Shown: piece after piece, positions 36,846 to 48,113 of the stretch | How the letters are laid out: every line of letters starts with the position of its first letter | Numbering within the stretch: the first letter of the stretch is position 1 | Origin: Bradyrhizobiaceae bacterium | GTDB lineage: Bacteria; Pseudomonadota; Alphaproteobacteria; Rhizobiales; Xanthobacteraceae | DNA length: 64,000 nucleotides | Assembly (NCBI GenBank): GCA_020544565.1 | Contig: CP078014.1 | Coordinates: 2,916,016-2,980,015, forward strand | Direction: 5' to 3' | Notes under the pieces: generated by a model | What the model saw: only the letters and a program-made list of their open reading frames with translations | Told to the model about the DNA's origin: nothing | Databases searched by the model: none | Program-made: the position numbers and the translations under genes

Positions 36846-38401
36846 CCGCCGCCGCCATTGCCTCCACGGCGGCGGTCCCGGGATTTCGCCGCAACATGGT
36901 GACGATCTGCGCCATGACGGCAACCATCATGCAGGCGCTCGACACCACCATCGCCAACGTCGCGCTGCCCTATATGCAGGGCACGCTGTCGGCGTCGCAG
37001 GACCAGATCAACTGGGTGCTGACCTCCTACATCGTGGCGGCGGCGATCATGACCGCGCCGGTGGGATGGATCGCCAACCGCTTCGGCCGCAAGAAGGTAT
37101 TCATCGTGTGCTCGGCCGGCTTCACCGTCGCCTCGGTGATGTGCGGCCTCGCGCAGGACATCACCCAGATGGTGCTGTTCCGGCTGCTGCAGGGCATGTT
37201 CGGCGCGGCGCTGGTGCCGCTGTCGCAGGCGGTGATGCTCGATTCCTACGCCCTGCACGAGCGCGCCAAGGCGATGTCGATCTGGGGCATGGGGGTGATG
37301 CTCGGCCCGATCATGGGGCCGTCGCTCGGCGCGTGGCTGACCGAGACCTATTCCTGGCACTGGGTGTTCTTCGTCAACATCCCGTTCGGCATCGTCACGG
37401 TGGCGGGGCTGATCGTGTTCATGGACGAGACCCGCACCGACAGCGAACTGACTTTCGACTGGTTCGGCTTCGGCGCGCTGGCGATCGGCATCGGCGCGAT
37501 GCAGATCGCGCTCGACCGCGGCGAGCAGCTCGGCTGGTTCGGATCGCCCGAAATCATCGCCGAGACCATCATCTCGATCGTCGGGTTCTACTACTTCTTC
37601 GCCCATTCGCTGACCACCAAGCGGCCCTTCATCCAGTTCGCGATCTTCAAGGACCGCAACTTCGTGTCCGGCTGCATCTTCATGGCGGTGATGGGTCTCG
37701 TGCTCTACAGCACCATGGCGCTGGCCTCGCCCTATCTGCAGAACGTGATCGGCTATCCGATCATGACCGCGGGCCTGCTGCTGGCGACCCGCGGCGCGGG
37801 CACTTTCGTCGCCATGATGATGGTGGGGCGCCTGATGAAATACATCGAGGCGCGCACCCTGATCGCGACCGGCATGCTGCTGATGACGGCCTCGCTGTTC
37901 GCCATGACCGGCTGGACCGACCAGACCGGCGTCCCGGCCATCGTGGTGGTCAGCGTCGCGCAGGGCTTCGGCCTCGGTCTCGTGTTCGTGCCGCTCAGCA
38001 CGGTGTCGTTCATGACGCTGCCCCCGCATCTGCGCACCGACGGCACCTCGATGCTGACCCTGGTGCGCAACGTCGCGAGTTCGGTGGGCATTTCCATCGT
38101 CATCACCAAGCTCACCGAAGGCGGACGGGAAGCCTACGCCATCATCAACGAGAACGTGACGCCGTTCAATCACGCGCTGCAGATGCCGGACGTCGCCGGC
38201 GTCCTCAACATGGGCACCGACGCCGGCCGCGCCATGATGGACGTGCTGATCGGCCTGCAGGCCCAGATCATCGCGTTCTCGTGGGACTATCAGATGGTGA
38301 TGATCGTGACGCTATGCGCCGCGCCGCTGGCGGCGATGATCGGCTCGACCAAGGCGGCGATGCGGCAACAGACGCCGGACCATGCCGCCGTGATGGAATA
38401 G
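36842..38401 (+). CDS. emrB: EmrB-type multidrug exporter, MFS DHA2 family
   Basis: 519-residue, 14-helix proton-driven drug exporter. The DHA2 motifs TIMQALDTTIANVALPYMQGTL, SYIVAAAIMTAPVGWIANRFGRKK (motif A), FRLLQGMFGAALVPLSQAV and WGMGVMLGPIMGPSLGAWL (motif C) are all present. A GTG start at 36842 overlaps the emrA stop by four bases, consistent with coupled synthesis. Substrates are unknown; EmrAB systems expel hydrophobic toxins, uncouplers and plant phenolics. Confidence 0.95.
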   Translation: MTAAAIASTAAVPGFRRNMVTICAMTATIMQALDTTIANVALPYMQGTLSASQDQINWVLTSYIVAAAIMTAPVGWIANRFGRKKVFIVCSAGFTVASVMCGLAQDITQMVLFRLLQGMFGAALVPLSQAVMLDSYALHERAKAMSIWGMGVMLGPIMGPSLGAWLTETYSWHWVFFVNIPFGIVTVAGLIVFMDETRTDSELTFDWFGFGALAIGIGAMQIALDRGEQLGWFGSPEIIAETIISIVGFYYFFAHSLTTKRPFIQFAIFKDRNFVSGCIFMAVMGLVLYSTMALASPYLQNVIGYPIMTAGLLLATRGAGTFVAMMMVGRLMKYIEARTLIATGMLLMTASLFAMTGWTDQTGVPAIVVVSVAQGFGLGLVFVPLSTVSFMTLPPHLRTDGTSMLTLVRNVASSVGISIVITKLTEGGREAYAIINENVTPFNHALQMPDVAGVLNMGTDAGRAMMDVLIGLQAQIIAFSWDYQMVMIVTLCAAPLAAMIGSTKAAMRQQTPDHAAVME

Positions 38402-38466
38402 GGATTCACCGCGAAAGAGCAGGACACTGAATGATGCTGTGTCCGTGTCTTGAATTCCCTGCAAAA

Positions 38467-38532
38467 GGCGTGGATGCCCGGGACAAAAGGGCGTTCACGC
38501 CCGTCTTTGACGGGCTATGCCCCGGGCATGAC
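38467..38532. repeat. Diverged palindromic repeat, copy 3 of the GGATGCCCGGG family
   Basis: GCGTGGATGCCCGGGACAAA at the left and TGCCCCGGGCATGAC at the right are related to the 881-976 and 8921-9037 copies; an inner GGGCGTTCACGCCC hairpin is also visible. It lies between the convergent emrB and thiolase genes and may aid termination. Confidence 0.6.
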
Positions 38533-38541
38533 CACCTGAGC

Positions 38542-39750
<1,209 letters not shown>

Positions 39751-39956
39751 GGTCGCTCTCCCTGAAAATCCTGCGGGCGTCCGCGCGCCCGCTTCCGGCT
39801 CCAGCGAGTTTTAGGAAGCGGCATCCGGCGCGTCAAATCATCGATGCCGGAAACCATGCCCCGACCGCGCAGGGCAGCCGTGCCCGCCGCGGCAAAGCGT
39901 GGAAAACGCCACCGGCAATTCCACCCTGCGGAAGAACTTTGCTAGTGTCTGCCGCC

Positions 39957-42689
39957 ATGACCATGCATTCCACTCCGCCCGCACCGCCGACCGCCGAAGC
40001 TCCCGTCCTTGAGACGGCCGGGCGCGTCACGCCGATGATGGAACAGTACCTCGAGATCAAGGCCGCCAATCCGGGGCTGTTGCTGTTCTACCGGATGGGA
40101 GATTTCTACGAACTGTTCTTCGAGGACGCGGAGACGGCGTCGCGCGCACTCGGCATCACGCTGACCAAGCGCGGCAAGCACATGGGCGAGGACATCCCGA
40201 TGTGCGGCGTGCCGGTGGAGCGCGCCGACGATTATCTGCATCGGCTGATCGCGCTCGGCCATCGCGTCGCGGTGTGCGAGCAGACCGAGAATCCTGCCGA
40301 GGCCAAGAAGCGCGGCAACAAGAGCGTGGTGCGGCGTGACGTGGTGCGGCTGGTGACGCCGGGCACGCTGACCGAGGACACCCTGCTCGACGCCCGCGCC
40401 AACAACTATCTGCTGGCGGTGGCGCGCGCCCGCGCCTCGTCGGCGAAGGACGACCGCATCGGGCTGGCCTGGATCGACGTCTCCACCGCGGAATTCATCG
40501 TCAGCGAATGCGCCGCCGCCGAACTCGGCGCGGCACTGGCGCGGATCAACCCCAACGAGGCCATCGTCACCGACGCGCTCTATTCCGATCCGGACTTGTC
40601 GGCGCTGTTTCGCGCGCTGCCCGCCGTGACCCCGGTGACGCGCGACGTGTTCGACGCCGCCACCGCGGAGCGGCGGCTGTGCGACTATTTCGCCGTCGCC
40701 ACCATGGACGGCTTCGGCGCGATCTCGCGCCTCGAAGCCACCGCGGCGGCGGCCGCCGTGACCTATGTCGAGCGCACCCAGGTCGGCCAGCGCCTGCCGC
40801 TGTCGCCGCCGGCGCGCGAGGCCGCCGGCGCCACCATGGCGATCGATCCCGCCACCCGCGCCAATCTCGAACTGACGCGGACGCTGGCGGGCGAGCGGCG
40901 CGGCTCGCTGCTCGACGCCATCGACTGCACCGTAACCGCCGCGGGCTCGCGGCTGCTGGCGCAGCGGCTCGCGGCGCCCCTCACCGACGCTACGGCGATC
41001 GGCCATCGCCTCGATGCGGTAGCTGCGTTTGCCGACGACAGTGGACTGCGCGACGACCTCCACATCATCCTGCGCGCGGCACCGGACATGTCGCGGGCGC
41101 TGGCGCGGCTGTCGGTCGGGCGCGGCGGGCCGCGCGATCTCGCCGCCTTGCGCGACGGCATCCTCGCCGCCGACCGCGCCATCGCGCGACTCGCGCAGAT
41201 CGAGGCCCTGCCCCGCGACATCGGCCACGCCGTGGCGGCGCTGCGCCGCCCCTCGCGCGATCTCGCCGACGCATTCGCGCGCGCGCTGGCCGACGACCTG
41301 CCGTTGCTCAAGCGCGACGGCGGTTTCGTGCGCGCCGGCTACGACACGGCGCTCGACGAGACCCGCAACCTGCGCGACGCCTCGCGCCTCGTGGTCGCGG
41401 CCATGCAGGCGCGCTACGTCGACGACACCGGCATCAAGGCGCTGAAGATCCGCCACAACAACGTGCTCGGCTATTTCGTCGAGGTGACGGCGCAGCATGG
41501 CGACAAGCTGATGTCGGCGCCGCTCAACGCCACCTTCATCCATCGCCAGACGCTGGCCGGGCAGGTGCGCTTTACCACCACCGAGCTTGGCGAGATCGAG
41601 GCCAAGATCGCCAATGCCGGTGAGCGCGCGCTGGGTCTCGAACTGGAGATGTTCGAGCGGCTGTGCGCACAGGCGGTGGCGGCCGGCGATGACCTGCGCG
41701 CCGCCGCCCATGGCTTCGCGCTGCTCGACGTCACCGCGGCGCTGGCCAAGCTCGCCGTCGATGAGAACTACACGCGCCCGGTGGTGGACGGCTCGCTGAA
41801 ATTCACCATCGAGGGCGGGCGCCATCCGGTGGTGGAGCAGGCGCTCAAGCGCGACGGCCAGCCGTTCATCGCCAACGCCTGCGACCTGTCGCCGGGGCCG
41901 GCGCAGACCTCCGGCCAGATCTGGCTGATCACCGGCCCGAACATGGCCGGTAAATCGACCTTCCTGCGCCAGAACGCGCTGATCGCGCTGTTGGCGCAGA
42001 TCGGCAGCTTCGTGCCGGCGAAACTGGCGCAGATCGGCATCGTCGACCGGCTGTTCTCCCGCGTCGGCGCGGCCGACGACCTCGCGCGCGGCCGCTCGAC
42101 CTTCATGGTGGAGATGGTGGAGACGGCGGCGATCCTCAACCAGGCCACCGAGCGGGCGCTGGTGATCCTCGACGAGATCGGGCGCGGCACCGCCACCTTC
42201 GACGGCCTGTCGATCGCGTGGGCCTCGATCGAGCACCTGCACGAGAGCAATCGTTGCCGCGCGCTGTTCGCGACGCACTACCACGAACTGACCGCGCTGG
42301 CGCAGAAGCTGCCACGCCTGTTCAACGCCACCGTCCGCGTCAAGGAGTGGCAGGGCGACGTGGTGTTCCTGCACGAGGTGCTGCCGGGCTCGGCCGACCG
42401 CTCCTACGGCATCCAGGTCGCCAAGCTCGCGGGACTGCCCGCCGCCGTGGTGGCGCGGGCGAAATCGGTGCTGGCGAAGCTCGAAGCGCAGGACCGTGGC
42501 ACCGCCGCCCGCGCGCTCGCCGACGATCTGCCGCTGTTCGCGGTGCCGGCGCGCGCCGCCGCCGAACCGCCGCCGCCGAGCGAGGCCGACCAGATCGCAG
42601 ACGCGCTGCGCGCCCTGCATCCCGACGAGATGTCGCCGCGCGAGGCGCTGGACGCGCTTTATGCGCTCAGGGCGAAGCTCGCGACGTAA
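39957..42689 (+). CDS. mutS: DNA mismatch repair protein MutS
   Basis: 910-residue mismatch-recognition ATPase. The N-terminal mismatch-binding domain has [32 protein letters not shown] with the Phe of the FYELF wedge. The ATPase carries Walker [10 protein letters not shown] (660-668), [36 protein letters not shown] and Walker [16 protein letters not shown]. The C-terminus ends in a short helical [16 protein letters not shown] block. I chose ATG 39957; a second ATG at 39963 is possible. Divergent from the thiolase gene. Confidence 0.98.
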   Translation: MTMHSTPPAPPTAEAPVLETAGRVTPMMEQYLEIKAANPGLLLFYRMGDFYELFFEDAETASRALGITLTKRGKHMGEDIPMCGVPVERADDYLHRLIALGHRVAVCEQTENPAEAKKRGNKSVVRRDVVRLVTPGTLTEDTLLDARANNYLLAVARARASSAKDDRIGLAWIDVSTAEFIVSECAAAELGAALARINPNEAIVTDALYSDPDLSALFRALPAVTPVTRDVFDAATAERRLCDYFAVATMDGFGAISRLEATAAAAAVTYVERTQVGQRLPLSPPAREAAGATMAIDPATRANLELTRTLAGERRGSLLDAIDCTVTAAGSRLLAQRLAAPLTDATAIGHRLDAVAAFADDSGLRDDLHIILRAAPDMSRALARLSVGRGGPRDLAALRDGILAADRAIARLAQIEALPRDIGHAVAALRRPSRDLADAFARALADDLPLLKRDGGFVRAGYDTALDETRNLRDASRLVVAAMQARYVDDTGIKALKIRHNNVLGYFVEVTAQHGDKLMSAPLNATFIHRQTLAGQVRFTTTELGEIEAKIANAGERALGLELEMFERLCAQAVAAGDDLRAAAHGFALLDVTAALAKLAVDENYTRPVVDGSLKFTIEGGRHPVVEQALKRDGQPFIANACDLSPGPAQTSGQIWLITGPNMAGKSTFLRQNALIALLAQIGSFVPAKLAQIGIVDRLFSRVGAADDLARGRSTFMVEMVETAAILNQATERALVILDEIGRGTATFDGLSIAWASIEHLHESNRCRALFATHYHELTALAQKLPRLFNATVRVKEWQGDVVFLHEVLPGSADRSYGIQVAKLAGLPAAVVARAKSVLAKLEAQDRGTAARALADDLPLFAVPARAAAEPPPPSEADQIADALRALHPDEMSPREALDALYALRAKLAT

Positions 42690-42816
42690 CCGGCACCGTT
42701 TCCGCAAGGAAGCCTTGCGGCGAATGGTGGGCTCGAGATTCCAATATCGTGGTGTCCAACAACGGGCCGGAGCGGATATGCTCATCCCGCTCATGAGGAA
42801 ACCGGAGGACATGCCG

Positions 42817-43365
42817 ATGCGGTTGCGAACGCTTTCGCCTGGCGAAATCAGCGCTGACCAGAAAGCCATCTACGAGGAATCGGTCTCCAGCAAGCGCGGG
42901 GTGGTGACGCCGCCCTTGCGCGCCTGGATCCACGCGCCGGATCTGGCGCGCCACGCGAGCCGCCTCGGCGCGTTTCTGCGCTACGACACCACGCTGGGGC
43001 CACGCTATTCCGAACTGGCGATCCTCGTCACCGCGCGCGCCTGGAGCGCGCAATACGAATGGTACGCCCACAAGAAGATGGCGCTCGAGGCCGGGCTCGA
43101 TCCCGCCATCATCGACGCCATCAACCATCGCCGGGTGCCCGACTTCGACGATGCGAAGGCGCAGCTCGTTTACGAGTTCAGCGAATCGCTGCACGAGAAC
43201 CGCGTGGTGCCGAAGCCGCTCTACGACAAGGCCCTCGCGATCCTCGGCGAGCGGGGCGTGGTCGAGCTGGTCGGCCTGCTCGGCTACTACACGCTGGTGT
43301 CGATGACGCTCAACACCTTCGAGGTGGCATTGCCGGACGGCGAGGTATCCGATCTTGTGCCGTGA
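42817..43365 (+). CDS. Carboxymuconolactone decarboxylase-family protein
   Basis: 182-residue AhpD/CMD-fold protein. The core ELAILVTARAWSAQYEWYAHKKMALEAGLDPAIIDAI is typical of the CMD family, but the CxxC redox pair of AhpD-type enzymes is absent, so a peroxidase-like role is unlikely. ATG 42817 has GGAGG eight bases upstream; earlier in-frame ATGs at 42778, 42793 and 42811 have poor spacing. It is followed 54 bases later by a VOC dioxygenase-like gene, suggesting joint action on an organic (possibly aromatic) substrate. Confidence 0.85.
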   Translation: MRLRTLSPGEISADQKAIYEESVSSKRGVVTPPLRAWIHAPDLARHASRLGAFLRYDTTLGPRYSELAILVTARAWSAQYEWYAHKKMALEAGLDPAIIDAINHRRVPDFDDAKAQLVYEFSESLHENRVVPKPLYDKALAILGERGVVELVGLLGYYTLVSMTLNTFEVALPDGEVSDLVP

Positions 43366-43419
43366 TTGCCGCGTTCATACATCGCTGTGACCGAGGCTTG
43401 CGCCAATAGAGAAACCGTG

Positions 43420-43938
43420 ATGCCCGCAGACACCCGCACCGCCGCGTCCTCTTTCCGGCCCGTCACCGCCGGCACGCGGATCGGCCACGTCCATCTCAAG
43501 GTCGCCGATCTCGAACGCGCGCTGGCTTTCTATCAGGGCGTACTCGGGTTCGAACTGATGCAGCGCTACGGCGATCAGGCCGCGTTCGTGTCCGCCGGCG
43601 GCTATCATCACCACATCGGCCTCAACACCTGGGAGAGCAAGGGCGGTAAGCCGCCGCCGCCCGGCACCACCGGACTGTTCCACACCGCAATCCTCTATCC
43701 CACCCGCGCGGCGCTGGCGGATGCGCTGCACCGGGTGCTGTCGGCCGGAATCGCGCTCGATGGCGCCAGCGATCACGGCGTCAGCGAGGCGCTGTATCTG
43801 CGCGATCCCGACGACAACGGCGTCGAGCTTTATCGCGACCGGCCGCAGGACGAATGGCCGCGCCATGCCGACGGATCGCTGGCGATGTTCACACGGCGGC
43901 TCGATGTCGAGGCGCTGTTGCGAGAACGGGTCGCCTGA
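43420..43938 (+). CDS. VOC-family protein (glyoxalase / extradiol dioxygenase-like)
   Basis: 172-residue vicinal-oxygen-chelate protein related to CatE-type catechol 2,3-dioxygenases. It has the paired beta-alpha-beta-beta-beta modules with candidate metal ligands His in GHVHLKVADLERALAFYQGVLG, His in GLFHTAILYPTR and Glu in DNGVELYRDRP. Ends with a short helix unique to this subgroup (SLAMFTRRLDVEALL). Start ATG 43420. The substrate is unknown; it directly follows the CMD-family gene. Confidence 0.87.
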   Translation: MPADTRTAASSFRPVTAGTRIGHVHLKVADLERALAFYQGVLGFELMQRYGDQAAFVSAGGYHHHIGLNTWESKGGKPPPPGTTGLFHTAILYPTRAALADALHRVLSAGIALDGASDHGVSEALYLRDPDDNGVELYRDRPQDEWPRHADGSLAMFTRRLDVEALLRERVA

Positions 43939-45198
43939 TCACAGCGCCGGCCGGGCCCTGGCGCGCACCAGAACGATCGCCGCTGCGGCGATCTGCAGCG
44001 CGACGCAGACATAGAACGGCACGGTGTAGCTGCCGAACGCATCGCGCAGCAGACCGATCAGGCCCGGCCCGAAGGCGTAGGTGAACTGGCCTATCGCCGT
44101 CACCAGACTGACCAGCACGCCGAACGAGGCCGCGTCGAACTCCTGCTGCAAGATCAGCGACGGCAGCGTGATCATGTTGCCGACCGAGAATCCGAACAGC
44201 GCGCTCGCCGCGAACAGCGCGACCTCGTCGTGGGTATTGATCATGATCACCAGCGCCAGCGCCTGGCTGGCGGCCGAGGCTGCCGACGCCTTGCGCTGAT
44301 CGAGCCGGTCGGTCACCGCGCCGAAGATGACGCGCCCCGCCACCGCCATGGCCGACATCAGCGCCACCGCCATGCCGGCGCGCTCGCGGCCCATGGTGGG
44401 CGCGAGAAACGAGATCAGGTGGACGAGGAACGCCACCTGCGCCATCAGGATCAGGGCGAACGGCACGGTGATCGTCCAGAACGACAGATCGCGAAACGCC
44501 GCGTTGCGGATCTGCGTTGCCGATCGCGCCTCGACGGGCATCGCGCCCGACGCCGTGTCCGCCGGCGGCACGCGCGCCGGTGGGCGGCCGACCCAGATCA
44601 GGATCGCCGGCACCGCGAGCGCGATCATCACCAGCGCCGCGCCGACGGAGGTCGCCGGAAAACCGAACCGTCCGATGGCGCCGACCAGCAGCGGCACACC
44701 GACGATGCCGCCGCAGCTCGCGCCGTTCAGCGCCAGGCTGATGGCGAGACCGCGCCGCTTGTCGAACCACAGGCCCAGGGTGTTGTTGATGGCCGCGACG
44801 CTGGTGCCGGCCCAGCCGGCGGCGATCAGCCCATAAACCCCGTAAAGCTGCCATGGCGCGGTGACCTGGCCGACCAGCGTGGTGCCCGCCGCCATGAACA
44901 GGACCCCCACGATCAGCAGTCGCCGCGGTCCCAGCACGCGGATCGCCTCGCTGACGAACACCACGAGGACCGAGCTGACCAGATAATAGAACGTGGTCGC
45001 GGTGGAAATCAGCGACGCCGGCCAGCCGCGCAGGCGATGCAGTTCCGCAAGATAGACGCCCTGACCGTAGAAGCCGGCGCCCCATGCGAATGTCGCGACC
45101 AGAAAGCAGACCCCGACAACGGGCCAGCCTGGATAGCGGATTGAGCTCTCGTCGATGGCGTCCTCACCGGCGGCAGGGCCGATGTGCGGCGGCGTCAT
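43939..45198 (-). CDS. MFS transporter, monocarboxylate/oxalate-type
   Basis: 419-residue, 12-helix major facilitator. WGAGFYGQGVYLAELHRLRGWPASLISTATTFYYLVSS, the motif WFDKRRGLAISLALNGASCGGIVGVPLL and FGFSVGNMITLPSLILQQEF resemble the oxalate/formate and monocarboxylate (MCT-like) branches. The substrate is not established. Its stop directly abuts that of the convergent VOC gene. I chose ATG 45198; the frame is open further upstream without conserved content. Confidence 0.85.
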   Translation of the reverse strand: MTPPHIGPAAGEDAIDESSIRYPGWPVVGVCFLVATFAWGAGFYGQGVYLAELHRLRGWPASLISTATTFYYLVSSVLVVFVSEAIRVLGPRRLLIVGVLFMAAGTTLVGQVTAPWQLYGVYGLIAAGWAGTSVAAINNTLGLWFDKRRGLAISLALNGASCGGIVGVPLLVGAIGRFGFPATSVGAALVMIALAVPAILIWVGRPPARVPPADTASGAMPVEARSATQIRNAAFRDLSFWTITVPFALILMAQVAFLVHLISFLAPTMGRERAGMAVALMSAMAVAGRVIFGAVTDRLDQRKASAASAASQALALVIMINTHDEVALFAASALFGFSVGNMITLPSLILQQEFDAASFGVLVSLVTAIGQFTYAFGPGLIGLLRDAFGSYTVPFYVCVALQIAAAAIVLVRARARPAL

Positions 45199-45364
45199 AT
45201 TCCGGCATATCCCGATCAGGCGCGGCTGGCGCTCTTTCTGTGCTGCCGATGCGAGGGCAGGGCCGCCATCTGTCAGGAACGGGATCGGGGCGTCAAGCGC
45301 CAACGCGTGGCGGCGGCGCGGGCGTCATTCCCCTCGCGCCGCGCCGAAGCCACGGTCCATCGGC

Positions 45365-45399
45365 AAAAAAAGATGGCCGGCTGAAAACAGGCGGCCATC
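45365..45399 (-). terminator. Rho-independent terminator facing leftward, downstream of feoB
   Basis: Read on the minus strand, GATGGCCG and CGGCCATC form an eight-pair stem around a 12-base loop and are followed by seven T residues. Only the feoA-feoB transcript runs toward it, so that mRNA probably extends about 460 bases past feoB. Confidence 0.8.
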
Positions 45400-45465
45400 A
45401 GTTTGAGGAAGAATGGCTAACCGCAGGACGGCGGACAGACCACTCTCAGACAACAGGCAATCGGT

Positions 45466-45648
45466 TCACCGGGCGATGCGGCTGCGCGCCGGGACAGAAA
45501 TTCTGATGGGAGCCCACGCCATCGAACGACCACCGCGGGCAACGGAAATCGCTGCATCACGGTGCGGCGTCACCGCTGCCACGACGCGGGCCAGCCATGC
45601 GCCAAGCGCCTGCGGCCATGACGGTCGCGCTTGTTTCAGAGGGGGCAT
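45466..45648 (-). CDS. Possible small protein at the end of the feo transcript
   Basis: A 60-codon frame starting ATG 45648 with AAAGGA nine bases upstream, lying between feoB and the terminator. The product begins MPPLKQARPSWPQALGAWL and is basic toward the C-terminus. Codon third positions are less GC-rich than in neighbouring genes, and it does not resemble FeoC by eye. It could equally be non-coding. Confidence 0.25.
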   Translation of the reverse strand: MPPLKQARPSWPQALGAWLARVVAAVTPHRDAAISVARGGRSMAWAPIRISVPARSRIAR

Positions 45649-45801
45649 CGGTTCGATCCTTTCTGCCGCGCCGTGTCTCGCGGCATCACCGGCGCCCACC
45701 CGTTCCGGCATCGACCTGTCCGGACATCAGCGTGCGCGCGGCGCAGATCAAATCTAGGCGTCGCCATGATTTTGGCAAACGAGTAATTCTGGACGTTGAA
45801 A

Positions 45802-45826
45802 TCGGATTTATCGATATGAAATCCGA
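45802..45826. promoter_or_regulatory. Perfect inverted repeat just past the feoB stop
   Basis: TCGGATTT and AAATCCGA separated by nine bases, beginning about 30 bases after the feoB stop on the minus strand. It is AT-richer than its surroundings. It could be an mRNA hairpin protecting feoB or a regulator site for downstream sequence; there is no T tract. Confidence 0.45.
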
Positions 45827-45857
45827 AACGCGGATCGCGCCCGCCGCCGCTTCGGAC

Positions 45858-47741
45858 CTAGCCCCAGCCGAGCGCGACGGCAACGCGATAGGTGATGAAG
45901 GCGGCGAGATACGCCAGCGCCAGCATGTAGGCGAAGGTGATGAACATGAAGCGCCAGCCGCCGGTTTCACGCCGGATCACCGCCAGCGTCGAGGCGCATT
46001 GCGGCGCGAAGATGTACCACGCGATCAGCGCCAGCGCGGTCGCCAGACTCCATTCGCTCGCGATCCGCTGGCCGACCTGCGTCGCCACGTCGTCGCCGCC
46101 CGCGATGGCGTAGACGGTGCCGAGCGACGCAACCGCCACCTCGCGCGCGGCCATGCCGGGGATCAGCGCCACGCTGATCTGCCAGTTGAAGCCCACCGGC
46201 GCCAGCACCGGCTCGATCCAGCGCCCCAGCATGGCGGCGAGGCTGTAGTCGATCGCCGGGTCGGTCGCACCCACCGGCGGACGCGGAAACGAGGCCAGGA
46301 ACCAGATCAGCACCATCATGGAGAAAATGGTGGTGCCGGCGCGATAGAGGAACGCCTTGACGCGGGCATAGAGCGCCATGGCGACGCTGCGCAGTTGCGG
46401 CAGCTTGTAGTCCGGCAGTTCCAGCATGAACGGCGGCGTCGCGCTTTCCCGCCAGAAGAAATGATTGGCGACGAACGACACCGCGAGCGCGCTGGCGATG
46501 CCGACGGCATAGAGGCCGAACATCACCAGCCCCTGCAGGCCAAGCAGGCCGAGCACTTTCTGATCCGGAATGAAGGCCGAGATCAGCAGCGTATAGACCG
46601 GGATGCGCGCCGAGCACGTCATCAGTGGCGCGACCAGGATGGTGGTCAGCCGGTCGCGCCGGTTGTCGATCACCCGCGTCGCCATGATGCCGGGAATGGC
46701 GCAGGCGAAGCTCGACAGCAGCGGAATGAAGGCGCGGCCGTGCAGCCCGGCGCCGCCCATGATGCGGTCCATCAGGAACGCCGCGCGCGCCATGTAGCCG
46801 ACGTCTTCCAGCAGCAGGATGAACAGGAACAGGATCATGATCTGCGGCAGGAACACCAGCACGCTGCCGACGCCCGCGATCACGCCGTTCTGGATGAAGC
46901 TCTGCAGCAGGCCGTCGGGCAACAGGTCGTGCGCACGCGCGCCAAGCGCCTCGAAGCCCCCTGAAATCAGATCCATCACCGGCTGGGCCCAGGCGAACAC
47001 CGCCTGGAACATGACGAACAATACGCACAGCAGGATGACGAGACCCGCCACCGGATGCAGCAGCACCGCATCGACGCGCCCGGTCAGCGTCTCCGGCCGC
47101 TTCGGCTCGCTGACGGCCGCGGCGATGACCCGATCCGCCTCGCGCTGCGCCGCGCGCAGATCGGCGTTGCTCGGCGGCGTCCACGTGCTGGCCACGGCGT
47201 GGCCCGCGCCGCCGGCCGCAAGCTGGTCGAGCCGGCGCAGCAGGTCGTCGAGACCGGCGCGGCGCACCGCGGTGGACGTCACCACCGGAATGCCGAGTTC
47301 GGCCGACATTTTGTCGAGATCGATGTCGATGCCGCGGCGGCGCGCGATGTCGATCATGTTGAGGACCAGAAGCATCGGCCGTCCGGCCTGCTTCAGTTCG
47401 GTCACGAGCCGCAGCGCCACCCGCAGATTGGTGGCGTCGGCGACGCAGAGCAGAAGATCGGGCGGCGTTTCGTTCTTGAGGCGGCCGAGCACGGCATCGC
47501 GGGTGATGTCCTCGTCCGGGCTGCGTCCGCGCAGCGAATAGGTGCCGGGCAGATCAAGCAGGTCGACCCAGTGCCCCGACAGGGTCTGGAACCGGCCGGA
47601 CTTGCGCTCCACCGTCACGCCCGGATAGTTCGCAACCTTCTGGCGGCTGCCGGTCAGGGCATTGAACAATGCCGTCTTGCCGCTGTTAGGCGTGCCGACC
47701 AGGGCAAAACGCCTTGCCCCCGGCTCCGTCACAATCGTCAT
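45858..47741 (-). CDS. feoB: Ferrous iron transporter FeoB
   Basis: 627-residue inner-membrane Fe(II) transporter. The cytosolic G domain carries G1 GTPNSGKTALFN (about residues 16-27), G2 NYPGVTVE, G3 DLPGTYSL and G4 LNMIDIA, so GTP regulation is intact. The membrane part contains the two Gate motifs, each with the conserved Cys (LSSFACAIPGIMATR and PLMTCSARIPVYTLL). It is shorter than E. coli FeoB (773 residues), which is common. feoA lies 13 to 14 bases upstream on the same strand. Confidence 0.97.
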   Translation of the reverse strand: MTIVTEPGARRFALVGTPNSGKTALFNALTGSRQKVANYPGVTVERKSGRFQTLSGHWVDLLDLPGTYSLRGRSPDEDITRDAVLGRLKNETPPDLLLCVADATNLRVALRLVTELKQAGRPMLLVLNMIDIARRRGIDIDLDKMSAELGIPVVTSTAVRRAGLDDLLRRLDQLAAGGAGHAVASTWTPPSNADLRAAQREADRVIAAAVSEPKRPETLTGRVDAVLLHPVAGLVILLCVLFVMFQAVFAWAQPVMDLISGGFEALGARAHDLLPDGLLQSFIQNGVIAGVGSVLVFLPQIMILFLFILLLEDVGYMARAAFLMDRIMGGAGLHGRAFIPLLSSFACAIPGIMATRVIDNRRDRLTTILVAPLMTCSARIPVYTLLISAFIPDQKVLGLLGLQGLVMFGLYAVGIASALAVSFVANHFFWRESATPPFMLELPDYKLPQLRSVAMALYARVKAFLYRAGTTIFSMMVLIWFLASFPRPPVGATDPAIDYSLAAMLGRWIEPVLAPVGFNWQISVALIPGMAAREVAVASLGTVYAIAGGDDVATQVGQRIASEWSLATALALIAWYIFAPQCASTLAVIRRETGGWRFMFITFAYMLALAYLAAFITYRVAVALGWG

Positions 47742-47754
47742 GTCGTCTGTCCGA

Positions 47755-48039
47755 TCAGGTCACGTGGATGGCCATCGCTTCGCGACGGCGCAGCGCGATG
47801 GTCGTGTTGTTGACCCGCACCGCGATCGGGTCGCGCCCGACCGGCCCCTCATGCAGCACTTCCACCGTCGCGCCCTCGACGAAACCGAGTTCGAGCAGCC
47901 GTCGCTCGATCTCGGCCGCGGGCACGCCGTTGTGGTCGGCGGCGACCGCGATGGCGCCGATCCGGCCGCGGAAGCCGCGCTCGGCCGCGCCCAGCGTGGT
48001 GTGCGGCACCCTCGCCCCTGCATCATCGATCACGGTCAT
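47755..48039 (-). CDS. feoA: Ferrous iron transport protein A
   Basis: About 94-residue SH3-like cytoplasmic partner of FeoB. The region AEIERRLLELGFVEGATVEVLHEGPVGRDPIAVRVNNTTIALRRREAMAIHV is the canonical FeoA fold. I chose ATG 48039 (MTVIDDAGARVPHTTLG); ATG 48060 is an in-frame alternative. It is immediately followed by feoB. An Irr-box-like palindrome lies about 75 bases upstream, so iron control is expected. Confidence 0.92.
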   Translation of the reverse strand: MTVIDDAGARVPHTTLGAAERGFRGRIGAIAVAADHNGVPAAEIERRLLELGFVEGATVEVLHEGPVGRDPIAVRVNNTTIALRRREAMAIHVT

Positions 48040-48113
48040 GTCGCGTATCCCATGCGTCATCAACTGGACTGATGATAGCCCGCGATCAAGCCAAAGAAGC
48101 GCAATCCGGCCTC

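Larger units (their letters stand above)
45199..45857. other. 659-bp region between the MFS gene and feoB
   Basis: The longest gap in the window without a firm gene. It contains a strong minus-strand terminator (45365-45399), a perfect inverted repeat just past the feoB stop (45802-45826) and a possible 60-codon minus-strand frame (45466-45648). The likely promoter of the MFS gene must also lie at its left end. Plus-strand frames here (for example 45413-45757) look non-coding. Confidence 0.5.

Noticed and set aside
36758..38173. A 471-codon minus-strand frame over emrB
   Set aside because: Composition (His, Arg, Asp-rich) is that of antisense to hydrophobic transporter codons; no conserved motif.
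39942..42869. A 975-codon open frame antisense to mutS
   Set aside because: In this GC-rich DNA long antisense frames are common. The product is rich in Arg, Gly, Gln and His and has no recognisable motif, while the mutS strand is fully conserved.
45413..45757. A 114-codon plus-strand frame downstream of feoB with GAGGAAGA before its ATG
   Set aside because: Despite the ribosome-like site, the product looks random (Arg, Ala, Thr, Ser mix) and the frame lies over the minus-strand terminator region.
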